Assembly (NCBI GenBank): GCA_903904835.1 | Contig: CAIVEI010000203.1 | Span: 1 to 45,471 of the forward strand | DNA: 45,471 nt | From: an uncultured Schlesneria sp. | GTDB taxonomy: Bacteria; Planctomycetota; Planctomycetia; Planctomycetales; Planctomycetaceae | Direction of reading: 5' to 3' | Shown: positions 26,108 through 34,911 of the stretch, one piece after another | Position numbering within the stretch: position 1 is the stretch's first letter | How the letters are laid out: every line of letters starts with the position of its first letter | Notes under the pieces: model-generated | Told to the model about the DNA's origin: nothing | What the model saw: the letters and a program-made list of their open reading frames with translations, nothing else | Databases searched by the model: none | Position numbers and translations under genes: made by a program

Positions 26108-28108
26108 TTATTGCTGCGGCTGAGGCGGAAGCCCTGGCTCCATTGGTTGTATGACTGAAGTTCCTTGTGGGTACACCCCGTCGCTGACAATTGGTCCACG
26201 AGTCCACGGAACATGTGATGAAATCGGGTCTGATCGATGTGCTTCTCGATCTTCCGCATCGCCGTAAGCCTTGTCTGGCCAAGGCCCTTCGTTCAGACTG
26301 ATTTCGTTATAGTCGAGCAATGTTCCTTTTTCAAGTTGCACATTTTTCACCGCAAGCTGGTATTCGACCAGCGTCCGGTAGAACGCCGTTTCAGCATCGG
26401 ACAGGCGACGCTGAGCATCGAGCAACGAATCAAGTGACGCGTCGCCCACTTCGACTGCATTCTTTATTAAATCAACTTGATCTGCCGCCGCATTGCGTCG
26501 ATTTAAGTTCGTTTCATGCAAGAGGTAGGCTCGTTCAACTTCTGCGAACGAGTTACTCAGATCATAGACGACTGCACGTTCTTGTTCGAACAACAATTCG
26601 CGTTCTCGGGCAAGCTGAAGTTCCGCATGACGAACTGCGGCGTAAGCCCGGCGAAAACCGATCGGAAACGACAATTCGACGCCGGTCTGCCATTCCTGAT
26701 AATCACCGCTCACCAGGTTCGCAACCGCGTTGTTGAACTCCCCTGGAGGTCCGCCGTTAGGGAATAAATTATTTCCGAATCCGCGCCAACGATATCGACC
26801 AGTTAAATTCAATTGAGGCAACAGAAAGTTCTTATTCGCAACCAGCTCGGCTTCGCGTTTCTTGATTTGCCATTTCTGTCGACGAAGCTCGCTACGTCGA
26901 GTTAAGGCTTCGTTGAGACTGAGTTCCCAATTATAAACAATCTTCGCCGCCAACGGTTCATCGCTTGGCCTGATCAAGCGCCCGTCACTGATCGGCAAGC
27001 CGATCAGTAGCCGCAGGCGTCGCTCAGCAACGTAAACGCCACCGCTTCCTCGAAAGGTTCCGCCGGAACTCCCATTGACGTTGCGAGTTCCATCCATCAG
27101 CTTGCCATTCAACGCATTCTGTGCATCTTCCTGGAAACGGTAGTATTGCTCGCGAGCCTGTGCCTCTTTGCTCGCTTCGCCCCCTTTGCGTTCTGCCTTG
27201 TAGTAAGCATGAATCCTTCGCCAGGTATCTAATGCCGAGTCGCGAGCTGCGACCTTTGCGCCCAAATCACGATATGCGAAGTACAAATCCCAGTAAGCGT
27301 TTTCCACATCACTGATGAAATTCCTGACACCAATCTCGAAATCCGCAAGAGCAACGTCACTGTTGATTCGGGCAATCACAACACCGTAAACCAATCCCGG
27401 CTGAGCATTTGGACCGGCGATCCGATTAAATTCGGAACCAGCCCCCTGTAACAGCGGGTGCTTGGCTTCAATGTCAAACCAGGTCGTAAACGCGCTGGGA
27501 AACTCGTTGCCTGGCGCGTTATTCGCATCGTACTGCGTGTAATTTTTGACGGCGAATTGAGTACCGGTGGCGGTTGTCTTAGAAAGCTGTGTTTGTGAGA
27601 CCGTAAAATCCTGGTGCAGAATTCGCGTTCCGCCCCCGAAGAAGATGTTATTCAGGGCTCGGTTATTGTGCTCGATCGACGTATTTGTCGTAAATTGAGC
27701 ATCAAATGCGCTCAAAGCGGCTTCGACACCGAATCGGCCGTCCGTTTCGACAAGCGACGGATCGTTTACAGACTTGGCGCTGTCGGGCGCTCGAAGAACC
27801 GTAGCCCCCAAGTCTTTCAAGATCTTTGTATTCGACAACGCATGCCGCATCGTCTCTTCGAGCGATAACTCGTAATAGTCTTGTACATCGATTGTTGCGA
27901 GCGACAGCGGCCTTGGAGTCGATGTAAACTGATCATTCGTTGAGTCTGTCGCTGAGGGGACTTCGATCTGGCGCGTCAGGTGCGAATAATGATAAGCATC
28001 AACGCCGATTGATGCCGGAGGAGTCTTCGCATGGCGCAGGCACCCGCAGATGACCAGGCTGATACTGGTCACCCCAAGACATGCAATCCAAGAAAATCCC
28101 CTCCGCAT
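26108..28108 (-). CDS. TolC-family outer-membrane efflux protein
   Basis: 666 residues from ATG 28108, which has AAGGACGACGAGC before it. The frame reaches back to 28294, but those residues are not a plausible leader. A hydrophobic leader ends near LVICGC, a weak lipobox with a possible lipidated Cys23. The rest matches TolC: long amphipathic helices (DVENAYWDLYFAYRDLG, LQLARERELLFEQERAVVYDLS) and two repeated halves, ending with a Pro/Gln-rich tail. It is about 200 residues longer than E. coli TolC, mostly because of an N-terminal extension. It forms an outer-membrane exit duct. No inner-membrane pump gene lies next to it. Confidence 0.88.
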   Translation of the reverse strand: MRRGFSWIACLGVTSISLVICGCLRHAKTPPASIGVDAYHYSHLTRQIEVPSATDSTNDQFTSTPRPLSLATIDVQDYYELSLEETMRHALSNTKILKDLGATVLRAPDSAKSVNDPSLVETDGRFGVEAALSAFDAQFTTNTSIEHNNRALNNIFFGGGTRILHQDFTVSQTQLSKTTATGTQFAVKNYTQYDANNAPGNEFPSAFTTWFDIEAKHPLLQGAGSEFNRIAGPNAQPGLVYGVVIARINSDVALADFEIGVRNFISDVENAYWDLYFAYRDLGAKVAARDSALDTWRRIHAYYKAERKGGEASKEAQAREQYYRFQEDAQNALNGKLMDGTRNVNGSSGGTFRGSGGVYVAERRLRLLIGLPISDGRLIRPSDEPLAAKIVYNWELSLNEALTRRSELRRQKWQIKKREAELVANKNFLLPQLNLTGRYRWRGFGNNLFPNGGPPGEFNNAVANLVSGDYQEWQTGVELSFPIGFRRAYAAVRHAELQLARERELLFEQERAVVYDLSNSFAEVERAYLLHETNLNRRNAAADQVDLIKNAVEVGDASLDSLLDAQRRLSDAETAFYRTLVEYQLAVKNVQLEKGTLLDYNEISLNEGPWPDKAYGDAEDREAHRSDPISSHVPWTRGPIVSDGVYPQGTSVIQPMEPGLPPQPQQ

Positions 28109-28520
28109 GCTCGTCGTCCTTGACGAAACAAAATCGTTCAACCGTTGAGACACCTTCGGTATTCGATTTCCCATCTTCTCTGATCGGCACCCACAGTAAG
28201 CCCCCGCGCAATAATCTTCTGACTTTCGAAGAGAGTCAGAGCCGCACGCTCGACAGGAACGGAACAATCTACGCCAAACCGCCAGTAGCCTCACTCACCC
28301 CAAACAACCAAGGCTGTGGCGTCGAAACAGTTGCTCATAAGATATGTCAAAATCGAATCCTCGCAGCAGAAACTGCCGATTTGTTTCGTTCATTTCACCC
28401 TATGAATAAGCCATAATCACCGACTGAATCACGACTGACTCTGGACGCTCTGTACCCACATGATTACTCTGCACCGGATGCTTTCAGCCGGATTTTGGAT
28501 AATTAAGGGATTCGCCGACC

Positions 28521-29555
28521 ATGAGTGATACGACGGTCTTTAACTCGGGATCAAAGGGCAGTCCTCCACAGACGATCCTGGTCCAGACACAGGCCCCAAG
28601 TCGATGGCGCGGCTGGCTGATGAAATTGCTGCTCGTCGCACTCGGCTTTTCGTTGCTGGCCAATTTCGGGTTGTACAACGCCTATCGGCAGTACTTTGCC
28701 AATGTCGATCCCCCACGTGAACGATTCCATTCTGGCAGTACCACCGCGACTGAAAAAATTGCGCTGTTAAAAATGGAAGGGACAATCATGCCCCCATTTA
28801 CCGAGCGATTGATCAGTCAGATTGAAAAAGCGACAAAAGACGACAATGTGAAAGCGGCTCTCCTGGTCATCGACAGCCCCGGGGGCCTGGTCGCCGACAG
28901 CCATCAGATTTATCACCGTTTGCAGAAACTGAGCAAATCAAAACCGGTCTATGTGCAAATGAAGCGAATGGCCGCTTCGGGCGGTTATTACATCGCGATG
29001 GGTGCCGGACCAGAAGCCAAAATTTTTGCTGAACCAACAACCTGGACCGGTTCGATCGGAGTCATACTTCCGCGTTATGACTTCAGCAAAATCTCTGAAA
29101 AGTATGGCGTTTCTTCAGACCCCTTAACGAAGGGGAATCACAAAGATACACTCAATCCCTTCAAGCCGATGACTGAAGACGACCGGAAATTGTGGGACAA
29201 TATCCTTGACCAGTCATACCAGAAGTTTATTTCCGTGATCGACGAAAATCGCGAAGCTCTCGATCGCAACGGCGTCAAAGCCCTGGCAACCGGCCAGATC
29301 TACACAGCCGACGACGCCATAGAAAATAAGCTCATCGATGCAATTGGCTATCAGGAAGACGCACTGGAAGCGCTCAAGGAAAAAATCAAACTCAAAAACC
29401 CACGTATCGTCGGCTACGAAACACCGATTACGATCGTCGACATCGTCTTAGGCAATTCCAAAGCCCAGCAGACTACCGATCCCTGGAAATCATTTGTCGA
29501 ATCGACCGTGCCGCGAGCCATGTATTATTGTTCATGGCTTCCTGCACTGCCGTAA
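28521..29555 (+). CDS. sppA: Signal peptide peptidase SppA
   Basis: 344 residues. One membrane span at about 34-52 (MKLLLVALGFSLLANFGLY), then the S49 peptidase fold. VIDSPGGLVADSHQIYHRL, QMKRMAASGGYYIAMG (Ser153 probable nucleophile) and TWTGSIGVI are typical of SppA; Lys208 in GNHKD is the likely general base. It cleaves remnant signal peptides in the membrane. The size resembles the single-domain (about 300-residue) type. Before the ATG the sequence reads AATTAAGGGATTCGCCGACC. Confidence 0.92.
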   Translation: MSDTTVFNSGSKGSPPQTILVQTQAPSRWRGWLMKLLLVALGFSLLANFGLYNAYRQYFANVDPPRERFHSGSTTATEKIALLKMEGTIMPPFTERLISQIEKATKDDNVKAALLVIDSPGGLVADSHQIYHRLQKLSKSKPVYVQMKRMAASGGYYIAMGAGPEAKIFAEPTTWTGSIGVILPRYDFSKISEKYGVSSDPLTKGNHKDTLNPFKPMTEDDRKLWDNILDQSYQKFISVIDENREALDRNGVKALATGQIYTADDAIENKLIDAIGYQEDALEALKEKIKLKNPRIVGYETPITIVDIVLGNSKAQQTTDPWKSFVESTVPRAMYYCSWLPALP

Positions 29556-29606
29556 ACCAAGAAGCCGGCACTGCCCCGTCTTGTGCCACCGCTTCACCCT
29601 CTTCGG

Positions 29607-30743
29607 TTAAGCAGTGCTCGTCATCCGATAAGTTTCGTATGGATGCGAGCAAGGAGTACCGCGAGTGATCTGCATCTGACTTCGCTCCGGTTCGATGATC
29701 ACGGAAAAGACGGTCTGCCAGAAACCTGTCGGCTGATCATCGTTGACGTGGCGGCAAATCGACCGAGGGTAATTGTCGTGGTCTCTGAGCGCCGCTTGAA
29801 ACACCTCCAAGGTCGCCTCACGCGTTAGCTTAAACGACTCGTCCGGCGAATCGATTTGCCGAGTTCCGCCCGCTGAATCGCATCCATCGCCATTCGATAA
29901 CGGAGTCAGAAGACTGTCGATTCGTAACTGTCTTGCGTGTGACTGGATCAACTCTGGAAATGAGTCATTGATCGCAATCAGATCCGGATGCCGACAATGG
30001 TTGGTATGAGTCACCAATCCACAACTGTCGCCCGTGAGCACGTGCACCCCATCCAATGTCACTTCCAGATTGGCTGGACCCTGGGGTGTGGTCATCATGA
30101 TGTTCGCAGGAATGGCTCGTTCCGCTCGATTCACAGAATCGAGCGCGCCGTTAAGGCTGCTCGCTTCATAGATCCCGCGTAATAAGAAATAATGAGGGAC
30201 ACCTGATCGGCGACTGGGTGCCGGTAGCGTGTTAGCACAAACCCCGATCCCGGCAGAATTGAAGCCGATATAAGCAATCAACCCCGCCTGTGTAATCGTC
30301 ATAAATGCCGGCTTACCCACTGGTCGTCGAGTCAGAACGATCGTGAACTCGTCCAAAGCGGGATCAGCATCCCAATTCTGGGCGACGATTCGTTCGCGAC
30401 AAAGTGGTTGTCCAATCGAGAACGAAGTACATCCCGCATCCGCGGGTTTTAGCTGGTTACGGACTTGCAGCAGCATCAACTCTTCCAGGGAAACCCGAGC
30501 CCCCTCGGCCGTTCCTCGCAGTTCGTCAATCATCGCGGGATTATAATGTTCTGCGATCGGAATCGAGCATCGTGCCACGTCGAGCGCTGCCTCACGAGTA
30601 ATCGCGACAGTTCGGTTCACTCGCTCCATCGCGATGGCACAAAAGCCACGAATCTCTTCCCCCGCCGCCTCACCCAGTTGACGCCCCAGTTCCCGAGGCG
30701 TACCACCCACGTCGATTTCCCTGTAGCGGTGCGGCGATCCCAT
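29607..30743 (-). CDS. C45-family autoproteolytic acyltransferase/hydrolase
   Basis: About 378 residues from the ATG at 30743 (MGSPHRYREIDVGG), preceded by GAAAGGCCCAAG; an in-frame ATG at 30782 has no visible ribosome site. The fold is of the isopenicillin N acyltransferase (NTN hydrolase) type: REIDVGGTPRELGRQLGEA at the start, and ADAGCTSFSI, where Cys (residue 118 of the longer form) would become the N-terminal nucleophile after self-cleavage. NWDADP and FNSAGIGVCANTL follow. The amide substrate is unknown. There is no secretion signal. Confidence 0.85.
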   Translation of the reverse strand: MGSPHRYREIDVGGTPRELGRQLGEAAGEEIRGFCAIAMERVNRTVAITREAALDVARCSIPIAEHYNPAMIDELRGTAEGARVSLEELMLLQVRNQLKPADAGCTSFSIGQPLCRERIVAQNWDADPALDEFTIVLTRRPVGKPAFMTITQAGLIAYIGFNSAGIGVCANTLPAPSRRSGVPHYFLLRGIYEASSLNGALDSVNRAERAIPANIMMTTPQGPANLEVTLDGVHVLTGDSCGLVTHTNHCRHPDLIAINDSFPELIQSHARQLRIDSLLTPLSNGDGCDSAGGTRQIDSPDESFKLTREATLEVFQAALRDHDNYPRSICRHVNDDQPTGFWQTVFSVIIEPERSQMQITRGTPCSHPYETYRMTSTA

Positions 30744-30931
30744 CTTGGGCCTTTCAACGTTCTGCCTGGCGGATTCTGACAAGACGAACTGTATCGATTC
30801 CGTCTTTTTCTTATTAGCGTAAATTAGCGAAGATTAGTGTTCCCGTTCCTCTTCTCTTCATCTTCTTAACGCTTCTCACCATCGCAGTTTCCAATGACAA
30901 ATCCGCAAAACATCGTTTGCCATCGCCCGCA

Positions 30932-32332
30932 TCATCCGCAAAGTTCCCCAATCGGTTTTCCCTGTTCGATGACAAAGCGCGGTCGGCCTCGGCTGTCGAG
31001 ATACGAGACCTCGCGCGGGACCCCCATGTGATGAAAGATCGTGGCGGCGAGATCACCCGGCGTCACCGGTCGTTCCTTGATCTGACCCGCGTCTCGTTCC
31101 GTGGAACCAATGACTTGCCCGTGCCGGAATCCGCCACCAGCCACCGTCATCGACATCACGACCGGCCAGTGGTCCCGCCCATCAGAACTCCCTTGAGTCC
31201 CGATCTTTGGAGTCCGGCCGAACTCACCCATTGCCAGAACCAGGACATCATCCAATAGTCCTCGTTCTTCAAGGTCACTGACCAAGGTCGTGATCAGCCG
31301 ATCGAAGACAGGCAGCAGCGGCCGCAGTCCATTCCAGATCCCACCGTAGGGAGGAATGTTATCGCCATGAGTATCCCATGTCCCGGACGCCCCGTGATGA
31401 CTGAGGTCAATCGTGACGAAACTGACTCCGGATTCGACCAGTCGCCGAGCCAGCAACGCCTGTCGGCACCATTCATGTTCGCCGTATCGCTGACGTATAG
31501 CTTCTGGTTCCGCACCGATATCAAACGCCCGCCGGGCTTTCTCACCGGTCACCATGCTCACGGCTTGTTGAGTAAACCGGTTCGAAGCTTCCATTGAGCC
31601 CGACAAATCGAGGTCCCGGCGCAAGCGATCAAGATCGGTTGTCAATTGTCGCCGTGACTGCAACCGATCTGCTGTCAGTTCACCAGGAAGCGAAAATACT
31701 TTACCCACTTCGCTCCCCAGAAACGGATCGTAAGCTTTGCCAAGGTATCCACCCCAGGCAACGTGCGATCGCGATTTCATGTTCAGCACAACATATGGCG
31801 GCAAGTCCGGCACCTGTTCCAGACGCTGCCGGGCAATGATTGATGCCAGGGCTGGAAACTTGTCCGCTTCGCGATTGATACGAGGTTCTGCATCGCGATT
31901 GGCCGTCTGCATCACCATGTTCGGTTCATGGTTTGAGGAGCGACAATCGACAGACCGGATGATCGTCATCTTGTCGAGCATTGCCGCCTGAAGCGGCAGG
32001 TATTCACAGATTTGGACGCCAGGCAAAGCAGTCGAAATCGGCTGAAAAGGACCACGAATTTCGATCGGTGCGGATGGCTTCATATCCAGGGTATCGATAT
32101 GACTGGGCCCCCCCGTCATCCAGACCAGGATCACACTTTTCTGTCGCGGCGACTGACCCGTCGTGGCAATCGATTGTTCCTTGGCAGCCAACAGGCCAGG
32201 AAGTGAAAGCCCTGCCATTCCGGCCAGCCCCGCCTTCAACATGCTCCGCCGACCAAGAACAGTCACCCCTTCGAGTTCCCGTGGCCTCAGCGAAGCAAAT
32301 GCATGATCAGATCCGTGTCGATGAAACGACAT
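30932..32332 (-). CDS. DUF1501 family secreted protein with twin-arginine signal
   Basis: About 466 residues. I put the start at ATG 32332 (MSFHRHGSDHAFASL), which has GGGGAG nine bases upstream; the frame reaches 32380. VLGRRSMLKAGLAGMAGLSLPGLLAA is a twin-arginine-type signal (RRSMLK plus hydrophobic stretch), so export through Tat is likely. TGGPSHIDTLDMKP, DCRSSNHEPNMV, SFVTIDLSHHGASGTWDTH and GEFGRTPKIG are conserved in the DUF1501 family, often paired with DUF1553/1549 proteins. The family is related to alkaline phosphatase/sulfatase folds; its activity is not established. No partner cytochrome gene is adjacent. Confidence 0.88.
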   Translation of the reverse strand: MSFHRHGSDHAFASLRPRELEGVTVLGRRSMLKAGLAGMAGLSLPGLLAAKEQSIATTGQSPRQKSVILVWMTGGPSHIDTLDMKPSAPIEIRGPFQPISTALPGVQICEYLPLQAAMLDKMTIIRSVDCRSSNHEPNMVMQTANRDAEPRINREADKFPALASIIARQRLEQVPDLPPYVVLNMKSRSHVAWGGYLGKAYDPFLGSEVGKVFSLPGELTADRLQSRRQLTTDLDRLRRDLDLSGSMEASNRFTQQAVSMVTGEKARRAFDIGAEPEAIRQRYGEHEWCRQALLARRLVESGVSFVTIDLSHHGASGTWDTHGDNIPPYGGIWNGLRPLLPVFDRLITTLVSDLEERGLLDDVLVLAMGEFGRTPKIGTQGSSDGRDHWPVVMSMTVAGGGFRHGQVIGSTERDAGQIKERPVTPGDLAATIFHHMGVPREVSYLDSRGRPRFVIEQGKPIGELCG

Positions 32333-32698
32333 TGAGCCAAACTCCCCACCGCACGTGCAGACTTCGCGTAATATCAACAAAAGTTGATGATAGTCATCTC
32401 GAAGAGAAAATGGAAAACGAATTTGGTCTATCGCACATCAGATTCAAAAGGATAGCACCTGAGAAAACAGTTGATACAAAACTGATTGGATAACTTCCCC
32501 AGGTTCGTCCTGAGCGCGAATATTCTTATAACAATGTAAAATCGCCGAAAAAACAGTTCTTTCCATTCGACGACTGACATCTCGAACACGTAATTCACCT
32601 TGCAAAGGAGAGAAGACTAGGGCTTTCCGAAGGCATTTCTAAAAGTGCGTACCAATTGCCACGGCGCGGGGTGGCCTTCGATGTGGCTTTGAGCGAAC
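32333..32698. other. Intergenic region, 366 bases
   Basis: It is more A+T-rich around 32500-32560 and leads from a core gene into the accessory region. It must hold the promoter of the antitoxin gene at 32699, but I found no clear -35/-10 pair or hairpin. AAAGGAGAG at 32604 looks like a ribosome site without a following gene. Confidence 0.4.
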
Positions 32699-33169
32699 TT
32701 GGCACCGAAGTTTCACGAGACTTTTAAAACCGTTGAGCCAAGCAAGGCTGATGCGCTGCTGGCTCTTGAATCAAGTCGCCGTCTTGCAACCCACAAGCTG
32801 GGGCGGCGGACCAGCATTCGCGTTCAAATTCTGGAAGATGGCGAGGAAGCGGAGTCCGTTTCAGTTCCAGCATCTGCATTAAGGATATTCTCGCAATTAC
32901 TTGTGGAAATGTCCCAGGGAAATTCGGTCACCCTCATCCCTACTCATGCGGAGCTAACCACACAGCAAGCGGCTGATCTACTTAACGTCTCTCGACCTTA
33001 CATGGCCAAACTGGTGGACGAGGGAAAAATACCTGGACGTACGGTCGGCAAGTACCGCCGCGTGAGATTTGATGATCTGATGACATACAAGCGTAAAGAC
33101 GGCGATGTCAGAGCCAAAGTCATTAACCAACTGACTGCCGAAGCACAGGAGTTAGGAATGGGCTACTGA
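32699..33169 (+). CDS. Excisionase-like helix-turn-helix antitoxin
   Basis: 156 residues. Its start is TTG 32699, just after an in-frame TGA (32690), so no longer ORF exists. LTTQQAADLLNVSRPYMAKLVDEGKIP (86-112) followed by KYRRVRFDDLMTYK is an excisionase-type MerR-like winged helix. IRVQILEDGEEAESVSVPASALRI precedes it. This type of protein is known to me as the antitoxin of PIN-domain toxins, with the toxin gene directly downstream, and a stub of such a toxin overlaps its stop (TGATG). It is probably autoregulatory, which is an inference from the family. Confidence 0.78.
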   Translation: MAPKFHETFKTVEPSKADALLALESSRRLATHKLGRRTSIRVQILEDGEEAESVSVPASALRIFSQLLVEMSQGNSVTLIPTHAELTTQQAADLLNVSRPYMAKLVDEGKIPGRTVGKYRRVRFDDLMTYKRKDGDVRAKVINQLTAEAQELGMGY

Positions 33170-33351
33170 TGGACCACCCGGTCACAGCCGTATATGACGC
33201 GAATATGCGGGAATGAGCCGAACAGCAGATTAGTGACATCTTCTCAACGCTGATCGATTCCATGCGGACTGAAGACGGCTTCATGACGCTTCCTTGTATT
33301 AAGGAATCGGCGGCAATTGCCGAAAAGGTTTCGTTCGTTATCTTGCGATGA
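33169..33351 (+). pseudogene. PIN-domain toxin remnant
   Basis: ATG 33169 overlaps the antitoxin stop by one base. The frame reads MDHPVTAVYDANM and stops at TGA 33214. VYDANxLYP is the normal opening of PIN toxins, with the first metal-binding Asp; here the part after AN has been lost or replaced. After the stop the same frame stays open for 44 codons (EQQISDIFSTLIDSMRTEDG...) to 33351, but I do not recognise it as PIN. The toxin is therefore almost certainly dead and the antitoxin an orphan. Confidence 0.55.
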
Positions 33352-33418
33352 ACATGATAAACTCTGATATTGCGAGCGCAAAAACTCTACCAATCGCAAA
33401 AGGGTTTGAGGATTTGGA

Positions 33419-33661
33419 ATGAATGAACCGACCTTCGACGATCAACTGAAGCATGCCTTGAAAGCATTCAAAAAGCGATTGAAGGTGACGCGATTGGATT
33501 ACGAGTCCAAGATGGGGTATGGTCCAACGACCACAGGGCGATCGCCGATTGTAGGGATAATGCCGCCAAACCAGTTCCCTCAAGCAATCTGGGACGAATT
33601 GGCGCGGCAAGGGAAAATCAAACACGTCGGCGACGGTCTTTATGAATTGAAGGGCACATAG
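33419..33661 (+). CDS. Small hypothetical protein, 80 residues
   Basis: The ATG at 33419 has GAGGATTTGG upstream. It reads MNEPTFDDQLKHALKAFKKRLKVTRLDYESKMG, then a Gly/Thr-rich turn, then IVGIMPPNQFPQAIWDELARQGKIKHVGDGLYEL. The mix of an amphipathic helix and a compact C-terminal part, plus good codon use, suggest a real gene. I recall similar short proteins in bacterial genomes but know no function. It lies between two broken toxin-antitoxin loci. Confidence 0.6.
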   Translation: MNEPTFDDQLKHALKAFKKRLKVTRLDYESKMGYGPTTTGRSPIVGIMPPNQFPQAIWDELARQGKIKHVGDGLYELKGT

Positions 33662-33827
33662 TTTATTTGTGCAGCCACCCGATGAAATGTGCAAGAGGCT
33701 TTTTGTGTGCAAAGCCAGTGACATCGGCTCCGTGAAACTCAATCCCTTCGCGCCATGATTGTCAACGAAGGCGACAATTCGTCACTGGTGCGCGGGGCAC
33801 GCTATCGACCTTTTTCAAGTATCAGAT

Positions 33828-34068
33828 ATGCCGATCATTGTTCCATTGGATGTTGAAGAACTTGTTGTCAATCAAGTGGCAAGCGGTCGATATCGGTCTG
33901 GCGACGAAGTTCTGAGGTCGGCAATGCAGGCGCTCGCAGTGGCTGACGAGGATGTAATTGCGATCCAGGATGCCGTCAATCAATGGCACCAAGGGGGACG
34001 AAGGAATCGCATTGGACGATGCATTTAAGAATATCCGTGAATCCCGCACGCAAGGTCGCCCGGAATGA
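33828..34068 (+). pseudogene. ParD-like antitoxin, frameshifted
   Basis: From ATG 33828 it reads MPIIVPLDVEELVVNQVASGRYRSGDEVLRSAMQ..., a ribbon-helix-helix ParD-type antitoxin. At the G5 run 33993-33997 the frame departs and ends at 34028 with GRRNRIGRCI. Removing one G restores HQGDEGIALDDAFKNIRESR and ends at 34068, where the stop overlaps the ATG of a ParE-like stub. So a one-base insertion breaks the C-terminus. The frame begins farther upstream (33759), but the family start is 33828. Confidence 0.6.
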
Positions 34069-34118
34069 CATTTCATGTCGTGCTACAACGGGCGGCTGTT
34101 GCCGATCTGCAATCCTAA
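34065..34118 (+). pseudogene. ParE-like toxin remnant
   Basis: MTFHVVLQRAAVADLQS then stop. This matches the N-terminus of RelE/ParE-type toxins; the remaining 75 or so residues are missing. The start overlaps the restored antitoxin stop (ATGA), the usual coupling in parDE operons. The fragment abuts the tail of an unrelated minus-strand frame at 34115. Confidence 0.5.
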
Positions 34119-34291
34119 TACGACTTATAGACCACGAGGTCCTTTGAGAGGGCTTCCGGGTCCTCGACATGTTCGTACGCTTCCATCAAAAAAGGACGCG
34201 TCTTTTCGTCTGAATAAAGGGCCAGAGCATCTTTCATGACGTCGGCGTCTTGAGGTTCATCGATCAGCGGAAACAGAAATGTATAGCACAT
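34115..34291 (-). CDS. 58-residue hypothetical protein, possibly the tail of a lost gene
   Basis: MCYTFLFPLIDEPQDADVM... continues through KTRPFLMEAYEHVEDPE to the end at YKSY. An in-frame stop lies four codons upstream of the ATG, so nothing longer exists. The composition is protein-like (acidic, helix-prone), but there is no visible ribosome site and it directly abuts the truncated ParE stub. It could be a C-terminal fragment left by a deletion. I do not recognise it. Confidence 0.35.
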   Translation of the reverse strand: MCYTFLFPLIDEPQDADVMKDALALYSDEKTRPFLMEAYEHVEDPEALSKDLVVYKSY

Positions 34292-34558
34292 TGCAAAACG
34301 TTATTCGTCGCTCATCTCTTGATCGAACACCTCCTACCGGACAAGGTGTCATGTGCTCGACATCGCAAGTCATTTTAGTGGAACGTCAGCGGTACTCTGA
34401 CCACAAGCACCGCCATCGCCAGCTCCACAGCCAGCGACGACTTGTTTACATATGCTTTATTATTTTTTGTCGCTTTTCCAGAAACTCCATTGACACGTCA
34501 AATATGTTTGTGTATTTATTGTAGTGTTTTTGAAAATTGTGATTCAGAACAGAAGAAT

Positions 34559-34604
34559 CCGCGGACTGACCGGCGTGTTGAAAAACCATGAGTTCAGTCC
34601 GCGG
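34559..34604. repeat. Inverted repeat (11-base arms)
   Basis: CCGCGGACTGA at 34559-34569 and TCAGTCCGCGG at 34594-34604 are perfect arms around a 24-base loop containing GTGTTGAAAAACC. It could be a terminator or the end of a decayed mobile element. Confidence 0.6.
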
Positions 34605-34749
34605 CCCGCCAGGGAGCAGTTGGATGTAGAAAGATCAGGACATCGATTTCGTTTCTTGAACTGGTCTGATTTCGACGTTCAACGAGTGTTCTGGTTTTGT
34701 AATTTGCTAAATGGATTTTGATCTTTGACAACGTGGTAAGAACTGAAAA

Positions 34750-34790
34750 CGGATCGCCCCCGCTGCCATCAACAGGAGCGGGCTGATCCG
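34750..34790. repeat. Imperfect hairpin
   Basis: CGGATC...CCCGCT pairs with AGCGGG...GATCCG, with a small internal loop and a terminal loop of about 11 bases. No T-run follows, so terminator function is doubtful. Confidence 0.45.
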
Positions 34791-34911
34791 TGCGGGTTCG
34801 TTGCTTGACTTGAGAATTCGACATGGTGCGCATTGTTGCGCAACAGTGATGATTCAGATCTTGAAGAGAAGACGAAATCTACGAAGGAGTCACAGCGCAC
34901 ATGCCGTTGTC

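Larger units (their letters stand above)
34292..34911. other. Gene-free segment with two hairpins
   Basis: About 620 bases without a credible gene. It includes an A+T-rich stretch (34440-34550) and two hairpins described separately. GTGTTGAAAAACC near 34577 resembles ends of some insertion sequences, though I cannot identify one. A single TTGCGCAA occurs at 34836, before the tandem array. Confidence 0.5.

Noticed and set aside
28109-28294. Longer start of the TolC-like protein
   Set aside because: The extension is Arg/Cys-rich and unlike a leader, while ATG 28108 has a good ribosome site and a hydrophobic leader.
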